A program made the position numbers and the translations under genes. Shown here in pieces: positions 42,825-50,447 of a stretch of DNA of 64,000 nt; the stretch's first letter is position 1; the number at the start of each line of letters is the position of its first letter. Below the pieces are notes generated by a model, which searched no databases, was not told the DNA's origin, and saw only the letters and a list, made by a program, of their open reading frames with translations. The stretch is from Candidatus Lindowbacteria bacterium RIFCSPLOWO2_12_FULL_62_27 (GTDB lineage Bacteria > Lindowbacteria > 2-12-FULL-62-27). The DNA lies in assembly GCA_001784175.1 (NCBI GenBank), contig MFPR01000001.1, positions 228,561 through 292,560 on the forward strand. Reading direction: 5' to 3'.

Positions 42825-43556
42825 ATGCCGCCCCAGAAAATCGCGCACCGGTTCGGCCAGAGAAAAACGATGGCGGCCCCGGTTTCCTCCTTTGCGCTCC
42901 TCTCCCAGCACCCCATCTTCTCCAAGATCCCGGAAGGGGTCCGCCGGGAGCTGGTGGCCAGCGGGAGCCTCGTGCGTATACCGCAGTATTCGCTGCTGTT
43001 TCACCAGGGCGATGAGGTCACGGCCGCCTATCTCGTCATGGAGGGCCTCGTCAAAATTTACAGGAACATGGGCGAAGCCGACCGCACACTCGGATTTATC
43101 TACAAGTCGGGCATGGTCGGCTTGGACGCGCTCCACGCCACGGACGGCCATCCCTACAGCGCCCAGGCGCTGGGCTCGGTCGTCGTCTGCGCCTTTCCCA
43201 AGGAGGCGATCCAGTCGATTCTGGCGCGCACGCCCGAGTTGGGGCCGCTGCTTCTGGCTGAAGTCACGCGCCAGTGGGAGGAGGCGCTGCACGAGCAGGA
43301 CATCCTGACGCGCCGGAGCACGAACGGCCGGATCGCCGACAAGATTTTGCGGCTGGCCGAAAAGTTCGGCCGGGTCGAGGCCGCGGGGACGGTGCTCCTG
43401 CTGAAGATCACCCAGCGCGAGCTGGCCTCCATGGCCGGCACCAACCGCGAATCGGTCTGCAAGGCGCTCGTGACCTTCAAGCGGGAGGGCTCGATCGACA
43501 TTCAGAACAAGCTGATCGTGGTCAAGAACAAAACCAAACTCGCCGCTTGGCCATAA
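42825..43556 (+). CDS. Crp/Fnr-family transcriptional regulator
   Basis: Starts at the ATG 1 nt after the M50-fusion stop. A cyclic-nucleotide-binding-type beta roll (about 20-130: FSKIPEGVRRELVASGSLVRI, FHQGDEVTAAYLVMEGLVKI), a dimerisation helix and a C-terminal winged helix with recognition sequence TQRELASMAGTNRESVCKAL are visible. There is no Cys cluster as in Fnr, so an iron-sulphur sensor is unlikely; the effector is unknown. An alternative ATG at 42870 is possible. Location inside the export operon, with Crp-like dyads upstream of the first gene, suggests local control. Confidence 0.92.
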   Translation: MPPQKIAHRFGQRKTMAAPVSSFALLSQHPIFSKIPEGVRRELVASGSLVRIPQYSLLFHQGDEVTAAYLVMEGLVKIYRNMGEADRTLGFIYKSGMVGLDALHATDGHPYSAQALGSVVVCAFPKEAIQSILARTPELGPLLLAEVTRQWEEALHEQDILTRRSTNGRIADKILRLAEKFGRVEAAGTVLLLKITQRELASMAGTNRESVCKALVTFKREGSIDIQNKLIVVKNKTKLAAWP

Positions 43557-43581
43557 GCCCGATTCTGCCGATATTATTCAT

Positions 43582-45222
43582 ATGCGGACTGCCTTTTTTC
43601 GGACAGCCTGTTTCCTGATCTGTCTGATAACTATTCACCTCCTCTCCCCCCGCAGGGGGGAGAGGACGAGCGAAGCTCGGGTGAGGGGGGTTGATTGGCG
43701 CCGAGCTAAACCGGCCACCCTCACCCCAACCCTCTCCCGCCTATGGCGGGAGAGGGGAGGGTTCCAAACGCCTCCCGCCCACGCCGAGGGGACGAGGAGA
43801 CTCTCCATCACCGACGCGCTGAAGCTGGCGCAGGAGCGGAACCCCACGTTTTCAAAGGCCAGCCTAACCTACGAATCGTCGCGGCTGACGTACCTCAAGA
43901 CCCTCCACGGGCTGGGCTGGGTCGAGTCGTTCACGGCGTCCAGCGACTACAAGCGGGACGAGTCGTTCAGCTATTCGAAATATTTCAACACGACCGGCGA
44001 ACGCGTCAGCGCGACCCGGAGCCGGACCCTGAGCAACACGACGTCCTGGAACCTCAAACGCACGTTCGGGTCGGGCATGGCCACCGACTTTTATTCCAAG
44101 CTCACGACCAGCGACGGATCCAGCCGGTACAACGCGTTCAAGGGCGCGCTCGCGGACGACGCCAGCAGCAGATACAAATACATCACGCAGAAGTTCAATC
44201 CCGAAGTCGGCGTGAATCTCACGCTGCCGATCATCGGCAAGGACAAAAACAGCACCGACTACAGCCGGAAACAGGCGGACGCCTCGTGGGCGCAGGCCGA
44301 GATCGATTTTGAGGAGGCCAAAAAAAGCCTCGTGCTGTCCGTCCGGCAGGGATACTTTGATCTCCTCAAGTACCGGCGGATGGCCGCGCTTCGGAAAGAG
44401 GTGCTGGCCGAGGCCGAGGAACGGCTGGAGGTGACCAAGAAGCGGCTGAGTGTCGGGATGACGACCGAGATGGACGTGTCGCAGGCGGAGCTGACGGTTC
44501 TGAGAAACAGGGCGGACCTCGCCGACGCCGTTTTTTCGGAACAGCAGGCCCAGAGCCGTTTCAACAGCCTGATCGGCCTGCCGCTGGACGACTACTACGA
44601 CCTGACCGACGGATTTCCCCCGGAGCCGGTCCGCGAAGTGACGATGAAGATGGTGCAAAGCCGTGTGATTTCCGCGAGCGGGGATTTGCGGCGGATGAAC
44701 AAGGACATCGAAGTTTCGACGATCTCCGTCGAGCAGGCCAAGTCGAAGATGCGGCCGGCCTTCGCGTTCAAATCGAATCTTGCGCTCGAGGGCGAGCGGC
44801 GGGACCTGCCGAGGGTCCTGCGCAATCCCGAGGAGAAATATTCCTTCACGCTGACCTACGATTTTCCGTTCGGCGAAAAGGTGACGCAGAAGGCGGACTT
44901 GGAGCTGGCTGAGGCGGGCCTGAGCACGAAGGTCCTGGAGCGGGACGAACTGAATCAGAGCCTGATCCTCGACGCGACCGAGACGTACCAGGAGCTGTTG
45001 AAGGTCCAGCGGCGCCTGGCGATCGCGCGGCAGTCGCGGGAGGTGTCGGAACGGAGTCTTCGGATCGCGCAGGCGAAGTTTGACGAGGGCCGGGGCGAGA
45101 TCACCGACGTCATCTCCGCCAAAACGTCCCTCGTGAACGCGCAAGTCGAAGAGCTGAACAACCTCTACAGTCTGGCCGTGGCGACGGCCGAACTCGAGAT
45201 GCTCACCGGAGAGTCGATCTAG
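43582..45222 (+). CDS. TolC-family outer-membrane factor of the export operon
   Basis: The OEP architecture is clear: ITDALKLAQERNPTF opens the first helical repeat, and LVLSVRQGYFDLLKYRRMAA and QAKFDEGRGEITDVISAKTS mark conserved helices. The N-terminus is unusual. MRTAFFRTACFLICLIT gives the basic and hydrophobic parts of a signal peptide, then about 42 residues come from a palindromic repeat doublet (43632-43757), and only afterwards PPAHAEG provides a signal-peptidase-like site. It should supply the outer-membrane duct for the adaptors encoded on either side. The stop is followed after 1 nt by the GAF-HlyD start. Confidence 0.9.
   Translation: MRTAFFRTACFLICLITIHLLSPRRGERTSEARVRGVDWRRAKPATLTPTLSRLWRERGGFQTPPAHAEGTRRLSITDALKLAQERNPTFSKASLTYESSRLTYLKTLHGLGWVESFTASSDYKRDESFSYSKYFNTTGERVSATRSRTLSNTTSWNLKRTFGSGMATDFYSKLTTSDGSSRYNAFKGALADDASSRYKYITQKFNPEVGVNLTLPIIGKDKNSTDYSRKQADASWAQAEIDFEEAKKSLVLSVRQGYFDLLKYRRMAALRKEVLAEAEERLEVTKKRLSVGMTTEMDVSQAELTVLRNRADLADAVFSEQQAQSRFNSLIGLPLDDYYDLTDGFPPEPVREVTMKMVQSRVISASGDLRRMNKDIEVSTISVEQAKSKMRPAFAFKSNLALEGERRDLPRVLRNPEEKYSFTLTYDFPFGEKVTQKADLELAEAGLSTKVLERDELNQSLILDATETYQELLKVQRRLAIARQSREVSERSLRIAQAKFDEGRGEITDVISAKTSLVNAQVEELNNLYSLAVATAELEMLTGESI
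43632..43757. repeat. Palindromic repeat doublet inside the TolC-family signal peptide
   Basis: Hairpins ctcctctcccccc/ggggggagagg and ctctcccgcc tat ggcgggagag face inward with tails ggtgagggggg and ccctcaccccaacc. An extra inverted block (cgagcgaagctcg) sits beside the left hairpin. The core ttgattggcgccg is shared with the doublet in the FecR gene, and the translation GVDWRRAKPATLTPTLSRLW is identical between the two. Confidence 0.92.
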
Positions 45223-45223
45223 G

Positions 45224-47629
45224 ATGGCGGCCGACACGCAGACGGCGAACCTAGATGAGCTGCAGGCCAAGCTCGAGCGGCTGACGCTCCTTTACGAAAT
45301 CAACCGCGATTTCCACTCCACGCAGGACCTCGCGGAACTCATGCCGAAAGTCTTCGAGGACGTCCTCAAGGCGATGAACTGCGAGGGCGGGTCGCTGTGG
45401 ATGTGGGATGACGATGCGAAGATGATCACCTGCGAAAACGCGTTCGGGCCGGGCAGCGAAAACGTCAAGGGCTTGAAGCTTCCGAAGGGCACCGGGATTG
45501 TGGGCTGGGTGATCAACATGAAGAAGCCGACGATCGTGAAGGACGCGACGGCCGACAAGCGATTTGCGGGCACGACGGACCAGAAGACGGGCTTTGTCAC
45601 GAAATCGATGATCTGCGTGCCGCTCCTGACGCAGGCCGGGGTCCTGGGCGCGATCCAGGTCCTCAACAAGAAGGGCGACACCGGCCAGTTCAACGACGAG
45701 GACCTCGAGCTTTGCAAGGTCATGGCCGAAAACGCGGCCGGCGCCATCGTCAACGCGCGGGCCTACGAGTCGGAAAAGACGGCGCGGGAGCGCATCCAGG
45801 TGTTCAACGAGTTCAACAAGGCCCAGAGCACCACGCTCGATTTGGACAAGCTGCTCGACATCATCCTCAAGCGCGTCGTCACCATCCTCGACGCCGTCGC
45901 CGGCAGCATCTGGCTCCGGCAGGGCGGAGACCTCCTCGCCAAGGTCGCGGTCGGGCCGACCGCCGGGAAGCTGGTCGGCGCCAAAGTTGGGGTCGGCACG
46001 GGGATCGTCGGGAGCGTCGTCCAGAAAAAAGCGCCGGTGATCGTGGAAGACACCTCGAAATCGGAATTGTTTTCCGGCAAGGTCGACGATGCCACCGGAT
46101 TCAAGACCAAGTCCCTCATTACCGTGCCCCTCATCCACCAGGACGAGGCGATCGGCGCCATCCAGATCATCAACAAGAAAAAGGACGACGACTGGTTCAC
46201 CAAGGACGACATGGACCTTCTGTCGAGTCTCGCGGGCCTGTCGACCAGCGCCATCAAGAACGCGACGCTGTACGAGGTCGAGCGCAAGGCGAAGGACCTG
46301 TCGATTTTGCTGGACATCTCGAAAGAGGTCTCGTCGAACCTCGACATGGACAGCGTCCTTGTGACGGTCGTGAACCTCACCAACCAGGTGGTGCCCTACG
46401 AGCGGGCGGCGATGTTCGTGAAGAACGAAAACAAATACGATTTGCGCGCGGTGTCGGGCGCCGCCAAGATCGACAAGGCCGACCCGGCGATCATGGCGCT
46501 CGACAACGCGGCCGACGCGATCGACAAGGACCTGTACATCGCCGACGCGGAGAAGTATCTGGCGGAGGGCGGGGGGATTGCGGCGGTCAAGGACTATCTG
46601 AAACAGGCCGGCATCGCGTCGTTTTACGCGCGGGTCCTGGCCGACGACCAGGGACCGCTGGGCATGATGACGATGGAGAGCAAGAACAAGGATTTCGTCC
46701 AGCCAGCGCAGATGGAGATGCTGACGATCCTGGCCAACCAGATCACCGTGTCGATCCGCAACGCCGAGCTGTACAAATCGGTCCCGATGTTTTCGGGCTT
46801 TGGCAAGGGCGCGACCCTCAAGAAGGTGCTGGTGGGCGGCGCGATCGCGCTGGGGGTTCTGGCGGGGCTCGGGGCGCTTTTGTGGTTTCCGAAAGTCGAG
46901 CACCGGCTCGGCGGGCAGGTCGACATCGAGCCGATCGTGCGCAACAAAATTTACGCGAAGGAAAGCGGGATTCTTGACAAGGTCCACTTCCGGGAGGGCG
47001 ACACCATCAAGGTCGGAGACCTTTTTGCCGAACTTTCCCAACAGGACATGGAGCAGGAGAAACTGAAGATCCAGACGAAACGCGAGATCGCCCGCCAGTC
47101 GTATCTGCGGTCGGTGGGCCTGTCGAACATGGCGGAGGCACGGATGAAGGAGGCCGAGATCGCGCAGGCCGACCGCGAGATGTCGAACCTGTCGAACAAG
47201 ATGGAGAACACGCGGATCATCTCGCCGCACGAGGGCCAGGTCCTGACGGCCGACCTGCCGCAGAAGGTCGGGGAAAACATCAGCCGGGGCGCGGTCGTCG
47301 GCGATGTCGTCGATCTGTCGAAACTTCAGGTCAAGTTCGGCGTGCCGCAGGAGCAGATCCGGTACGTCGCGGCGGGGCAGGAGATCCGGTTCAAGGTCTC
47401 CTCCTACCCGACGCGGACCTACACGGTCAAGATCGAGCGCATCGGCATGGAAGGCTCGACCCAGGAGGACAAGACGATCTACAACGTCTACGCGACCATT
47501 GAGAACGCCGACCGGACGCTCAAGGCGGGCATGTCGGGCCGCGGGAAGATTCTGGCGGGCAAACAGCGCCCGTTCCAACTCCTGATGGAGGAACCGGTCC
47601 ATTGGATGCGGATGAACTGGCAGTGGTGA
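45224..47629 (+). CDS. Triple-GAF membrane fusion (HlyD-like) protein
   Basis: 801 residues. Three GAF-type domains lie N-terminally, about 8-180 (ending LGAIQVLNKKGDTGQF), 185-360 (ending IGAIQIINKKKDDDW) and 365-515. A single helix (VLVGGAIALGVLAGLGALLW, about 528-547) follows, then a periplasmic adaptor with lipoyl halves (IYAKESGILDKVHFREGDTI and RIISPHEGQVLTADLPQKVG), a coiled-coil hairpin and a beta barrel. An adaptor with a large cytoplasmic sensor is not a feature of classical type I or RND systems. I infer that small-molecule binding inside the cell gates assembly of the channel. It follows the TolC-like gene by 1 nt and overlaps the next frame. Confidence 0.9.
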   Translation: MAADTQTANLDELQAKLERLTLLYEINRDFHSTQDLAELMPKVFEDVLKAMNCEGGSLWMWDDDAKMITCENAFGPGSENVKGLKLPKGTGIVGWVINMKKPTIVKDATADKRFAGTTDQKTGFVTKSMICVPLLTQAGVLGAIQVLNKKGDTGQFNDEDLELCKVMAENAAGAIVNARAYESEKTARERIQVFNEFNKAQSTTLDLDKLLDIILKRVVTILDAVAGSIWLRQGGDLLAKVAVGPTAGKLVGAKVGVGTGIVGSVVQKKAPVIVEDTSKSELFSGKVDDATGFKTKSLITVPLIHQDEAIGAIQIINKKKDDDWFTKDDMDLLSSLAGLSTSAIKNATLYEVERKAKDLSILLDISKEVSSNLDMDSVLVTVVNLTNQVVPYERAAMFVKNENKYDLRAVSGAAKIDKADPAIMALDNAADAIDKDLYIADAEKYLAEGGGIAAVKDYLKQAGIASFYARVLADDQGPLGMMTMESKNKDFVQPAQMEMLTILANQITVSIRNAELYKSVPMFSGFGKGATLKKVLVGGAIALGVLAGLGALLWFPKVEHRLGGQVDIEPIVRNKIYAKESGILDKVHFREGDTIKVGDLFAELSQQDMEQEKLKIQTKREIARQSYLRSVGLSNMAEARMKEAEIAQADREMSNLSNKMENTRIISPHEGQVLTADLPQKVGENISRGAVVGDVVDLSKLQVKFGVPQEQIRYVAAGQEIRFKVSSYPTRTYTVKIERIGMEGSTQEDKTIYNVYATIENADRTLKAGMSGRGKILAGKQRPFQLLMEEPVHWMRMNWQW

Positions 47630-47639
47630 CCAACTACCT

Positions 47640-47686
47640 GCCACCCTCACCCCGACCCTCTCCCGCCGGAGGCGGGAGAGGGGGGA
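47640..47686. repeat. Single palindromic repeat at the junction of the two adaptor genes
   Basis: ccctcaccccgaccctctcccgccggaggcgggagagg with its hairpin on the right. The G-rich end (gggggagag) forms a ribosome-binding site 5-6 nt before the GTG at 47695, the preferred start of the following adaptor. Confidence 0.9.
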
Positions 47687-47694
47687 GAGCCGGC

Positions 47695-48621
47695 GTGTTT
47701 CGCACGGTCGTGCCCGGACTCTTGTTCGCTGCCCTTTACCCATCATTACCCGTTACCCGGTGCCAGGCGGAGGTCTACACGAACGGTCTGACGATGATCT
47801 ACCGGGAGGTTTCGGTGAGCCCGAGGTCCTCGGGCGTGATCGAGAAGCTCTACGTGCAGGAGGGCCAGTGGGTGTCGGAAGGCGACGCGCTGGGGGAATT
47901 GGACGCGACGAAGGAAAAAATGGATTTGCTGTTGACGGACATGGAGCTTGAGGAGCTGCAGCTTTCTCTGGAAAAAATGAAGCTGCCCCTGCGGCCGAAA
48001 GAGATCGAGAAAATGGAGATTGACCTGAAAAAGACCCAGCTCGCCGAGGACAAGACCAAAACGGAGCTTGAGCGCACCAAGCGCCTGTATGATCAGAAGG
48101 CGGTATCGGACAAGGATGTCGCGGACGCCAAAAACGCGGCCGAGGCCGCCGCGCTCGCCACCAAGGCGCAGAAACTCTCGCTGGAACTCGCCAAGGAGGG
48201 GCCCCGCAAGGAGGAGATCATGCTTCACGAAATGAAAATCGCGCAGAAACTCCACGCGCAGGACCAGAAAAAGCTCGCGCTCGAAAAAATGACCGTCCTC
48301 TCCTCCGCCGCCGGCGTGATCTCGAAACTCTACTACGCCGCCGGCGAAAACGCGGCCGCCGGCCAGCCCTTCTGCGACGTCCTCAACACCGACTCGCTCT
48401 ACGTCGAACTCAATCTGCCCGTGTCGGAGATCAACCGGATCACGGTCGACCAAAAGGCGACCGTGACGGTTCCGTCGGTCACCTCAAAATCCCATCCGGG
48501 CCGCGTCGTGTTCATCAGCCCCACCGTCGATCCGGCCAGCCGGACGTTCAAAATCCGCATCGAAATCGCCAACCCGCAGCGCGCCCTCAAACCGGGGCTC
48601 TTCGCCACCGTTTCGATTTAG
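47695..48621 (+). CDS. Second membrane fusion (HlyD-like) adaptor of the export operon
   Basis: The GTG at 47695 gives a normal export signal (VFRTVVPGLLFAALYPSLPV, processing near CQAEV). An in-frame ATG at 47602 would prepend 31 residues, half of them repeat-derived. The mature protein has lipoyl halves (VSPRSSGVIEKLYVQEGQWV and VLSSAAGVISKLYYAAGENA) around a long coiled coil rich in Lys, Glu and Leu, then a beta-barrel domain (LYVELNLPVSEINRITVDQK). At about 308 residues it is a compact periplasmic adaptor with no cytoplasmic part. It is the last gene of the operon. Confidence 0.88.
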   Translation: MFRTVVPGLLFAALYPSLPVTRCQAEVYTNGLTMIYREVSVSPRSSGVIEKLYVQEGQWVSEGDALGELDATKEKMDLLLTDMELEELQLSLEKMKLPLRPKEIEKMEIDLKKTQLAEDKTKTELERTKRLYDQKAVSDKDVADAKNAAEAAALATKAQKLSLELAKEGPRKEEIMLHEMKIAQKLHAQDQKKLALEKMTVLSSAAGVISKLYYAAGENAAAGQPFCDVLNTDSLYVELNLPVSEINRITVDQKATVTVPSVTSKSHPGRVVFISPTVDPASRTFKIRIEIANPQRALKPGLFATVSI

Positions 48622-48633
48622 ACCTCCTGAGAA

Positions 48634-48697
48634 TCCCTGTTGCCGGTTCGGAGAGATTCACCATCCATGGCGAATCCGGAGCCGGAGGCAACAGGGA
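48634..48697. repeat. 64-nt imperfect hairpin after the export operon
   Basis: Outer arms TCCCTGTTGCC (48634-48644) and GGCAACAGGGA (48687-48697) are perfectly complementary, with further inner pairing (GGTTCGGA with TCCGGAGCC, ATTC with GAAT) around ccatccatggc. No T-run follows, so it may stabilise or process the 3' end rather than terminate. It could also be a remnant of another palindromic element. Confidence 0.7.
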
Positions 48698-48710
48698 TAG
48701 TCCATCCATG

Positions 48711-48744
48711 GACAAAAACAGGGGGACGCTTGGAGCGTCCCCCC
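48711..48744 (-). terminator. Rho-independent terminator of the amtB-PII-porin operon
   Basis: On the minus strand GGGGGACGCT CCA AGCGTCCCCC (48721-48744) is a perfect 10-bp stem with a 3-nt loop followed by TGTTTTTG. It lies about 50 nt past the porin stop. It may also stop rightward transcription less efficiently. Confidence 0.85.
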
Positions 48745-48792
48745 TTGGTTCTCGATTCTGAACCTTACCGGTAAAAGGGCGAAACTACCTGC

Positions 48793-50034
48793 TTAAAAAT
48801 TCACCCCGAGCGAGAGGGTCAGCGCGTCGGCGTCCTGAGAAGCCCGGTCGTTCGTATTCGCGGCGAGCTGGTTGCCGAACCCGTCCCCGTCTTCATCAAA
48901 CGTCGTCCACTCCGCCTTGACCATGGCGCTGTCCGCGAGCTTGTAGCCGGCCGCGACGCTCCAGAGGCTGGGCTCGCCCAGTGTATTGGAATTCACGTAA
49001 TCGGGATCGAGCTGGTTCCACCGGACTGCGAGATACGAATTCTCGTCGAAGGTGTAACGGCCCTGCAGTCCCATGTAATTCCATTCACGGCTTGCGCCGG
49101 TCGTGCCCGTGTCCGCGTCGATGTTGCCCCAAAAGCCGATGAGATATCCGTCCCCGTAGTCGTACTTCGCGGACACTTCCCACATCTGCCGGTCGTAGCC
49201 GTTCATGAAGACCAGACCCTGGAGGTTGGAGTTGACCCCCGCGCCAAGCGTGGAGTTGACATTCTGAACGAGGAACGAGCTTCCAACGTTCAGGGGATCC
49301 TGATCGCCGTCCTTCGTCTGGTCGCTGTTGTAGAAACTGGCCTGGACCGTCAGGTTGTCCTGAACCTGCGTTTCGACCCGCAAGGCCCATGCCAGATCGT
49401 CGTTCGACCTCACCTGATTGCCTGTTCCCGCCGGATTTCCGTCGACCACGCCGCCGCCGTTCATGAGGGCGATCTCCCACGTCGACGGGGTTTTGATGTG
49501 TCCCTCAAAGGACCCGGACAGCGAGATGCCGTTTTCCGTGCCGTTGATGTCCAGCAGGCCATTGGTGATGAACTCGTTGTTGCGGTCATCGCCATGGTTG
49601 GTCCGCTTCGCGTACTCCCAGCCGTACGGAATGTCAATCAGGCCGGGTTTGAGGTTGAGCCCGCTGCCGAGAAAATCCTTGATGACGATGCACGCGTTGA
49701 GAAGCTCGAGAGATTCGGCGATGCCGGGGTTGTTGCCGGTCACCGGGGTGCCGCCGTCCGCCACCGTTCGGGTATTCTCGTGGCTGTAGTCATTGCCGGC
49801 CCAGATGCCAAGCGCGATGGAAATCTTGTCGGAGATGTCGGCGTTGACATACAGATTGATCCGCGGGTCGTTGAAATTCAAATCCTCATCGACGCCGCCC
49901 GTCGTCGAGTCGAAATCGATGTCCTGCACGCTTACGAGCGCCGCTCCCGACAGTTCGATTTTCGCGTCCGAACCCTGCGGGAACGCGAAAAGGAGCGCCG
50001 CAAAAAGTGCGGCCGTCCACAGATTCTGCTTCAC
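48793..50034 (-). CDS. Outer-membrane porin-like beta-barrel protein
   Basis: The GTG at 50032-50034 has AAAGGGGGA upstream and yields signal peptide VKQNLWTAALFAALLFAFPQ, processed near SDA. The mature chain alternates strands typical of a 16-stranded porin (INLYVNADISDKISIALGIW, GYLIGFWGNIDADTG, SYLAVRWNQLDPDYV) and ends ALTLSLGVNF with the C-terminal Phe preferred by the BAM machinery. It is the third gene after amtB and the PII gene. A role in uptake of nitrogenous solutes is suggested only by that context. Confidence 0.88.
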   Translation of the reverse strand: MKQNLWTAALFAALLFAFPQGSDAKIELSGAALVSVQDIDFDSTTGGVDEDLNFNDPRINLYVNADISDKISIALGIWAGNDYSHENTRTVADGGTPVTGNNPGIAESLELLNACIVIKDFLGSGLNLKPGLIDIPYGWEYAKRTNHGDDRNNEFITNGLLDINGTENGISLSGSFEGHIKTPSTWEIALMNGGGVVDGNPAGTGNQVRSNDDLAWALRVETQVQDNLTVQASFYNSDQTKDGDQDPLNVGSSFLVQNVNSTLGAGVNSNLQGLVFMNGYDRQMWEVSAKYDYGDGYLIGFWGNIDADTGTTGASREWNYMGLQGRYTFDENSYLAVRWNQLDPDYVNSNTLGEPSLWSVAAGYKLADSAMVKAEWTTFDEDGDGFGNQLAANTNDRASQDADALTLSLGVNF

Positions 50035-50075
50035 TGAAATCAGTCCCCCTTTGCCTTTGTGATGTGGGTCGCGAA

Positions 50076-50417
50076 CTAACCGATCGCGACGTTCCCTGTC
50101 TCGCTGGTCCTGATCCGAATGCACTCCGGCAGGTCCAGCACGAAAATCTTGCCGTCGCCGATGTTGCCCGTCCTCGCGCCCTTGATGATCGCATCGACCG
50201 TCGGCTTGACGAAATTCTCGTTCACCGCGATCTCGAGCTGAACCTTGTTCAGCAGGTTCACCTCCTCGATCGCGCCGCGGTACGTTTCCGAAAACCCCTT
50301 CTGCTGGCCGCAGCCGACGACCGGCATGACCGTCATTTTGAAGACCTCGGCCTCATAGAGCGCCTTTTTCACGTCCGGCAGTTTCTCCGGCTGGATAATC
50401 GCAATGATCAATTTCAT
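50076..50417 (-). CDS. glnK: PII nitrogen-regulatory protein (GlnB/GlnK family) lacking Tyr51
   Basis: 113 residues with the PII fold: [20 protein letters not shown] start, T-loop region [20 protein letters not shown], and the B- and C-loop signatures [11 protein letters not shown] and [11 protein letters not shown] trimers bind ATP, ADP and 2-oxoglutarate, and GlnK types plug AmtB. Residue 51, the tyrosine uridylylated in proteobacteria (GAEY), is Glu here (GAIE), so control must be by ligand only. It follows amtB in the same operon, supporting the GlnK role. Confidence 0.95.
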   Translation of the reverse strand: MKLIIAIIQPEKLPDVKKALYEAEVFKMTVMPVVGCGQQKGFSETYRGAIEEVNLLNKVQLEIAVNENFVKPTVDAIIKGARTGNIGDGKIFVLDLPECIRIRTSETGNVAIG

Positions 50418-50447
50418 CGTCGTTTCTCCCTTCTCAGGCGCGCCGGC

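Noticed and set aside
40652..42925. Minus-strand frame of 757 codons opposite the M50 fusion gene (and 45251-47746 opposite the GAF-HlyD gene)
   Set aside because: Antisense to genes with unmistakable domains. Composition is His/Arg/Asp-rich and lacks any motif.
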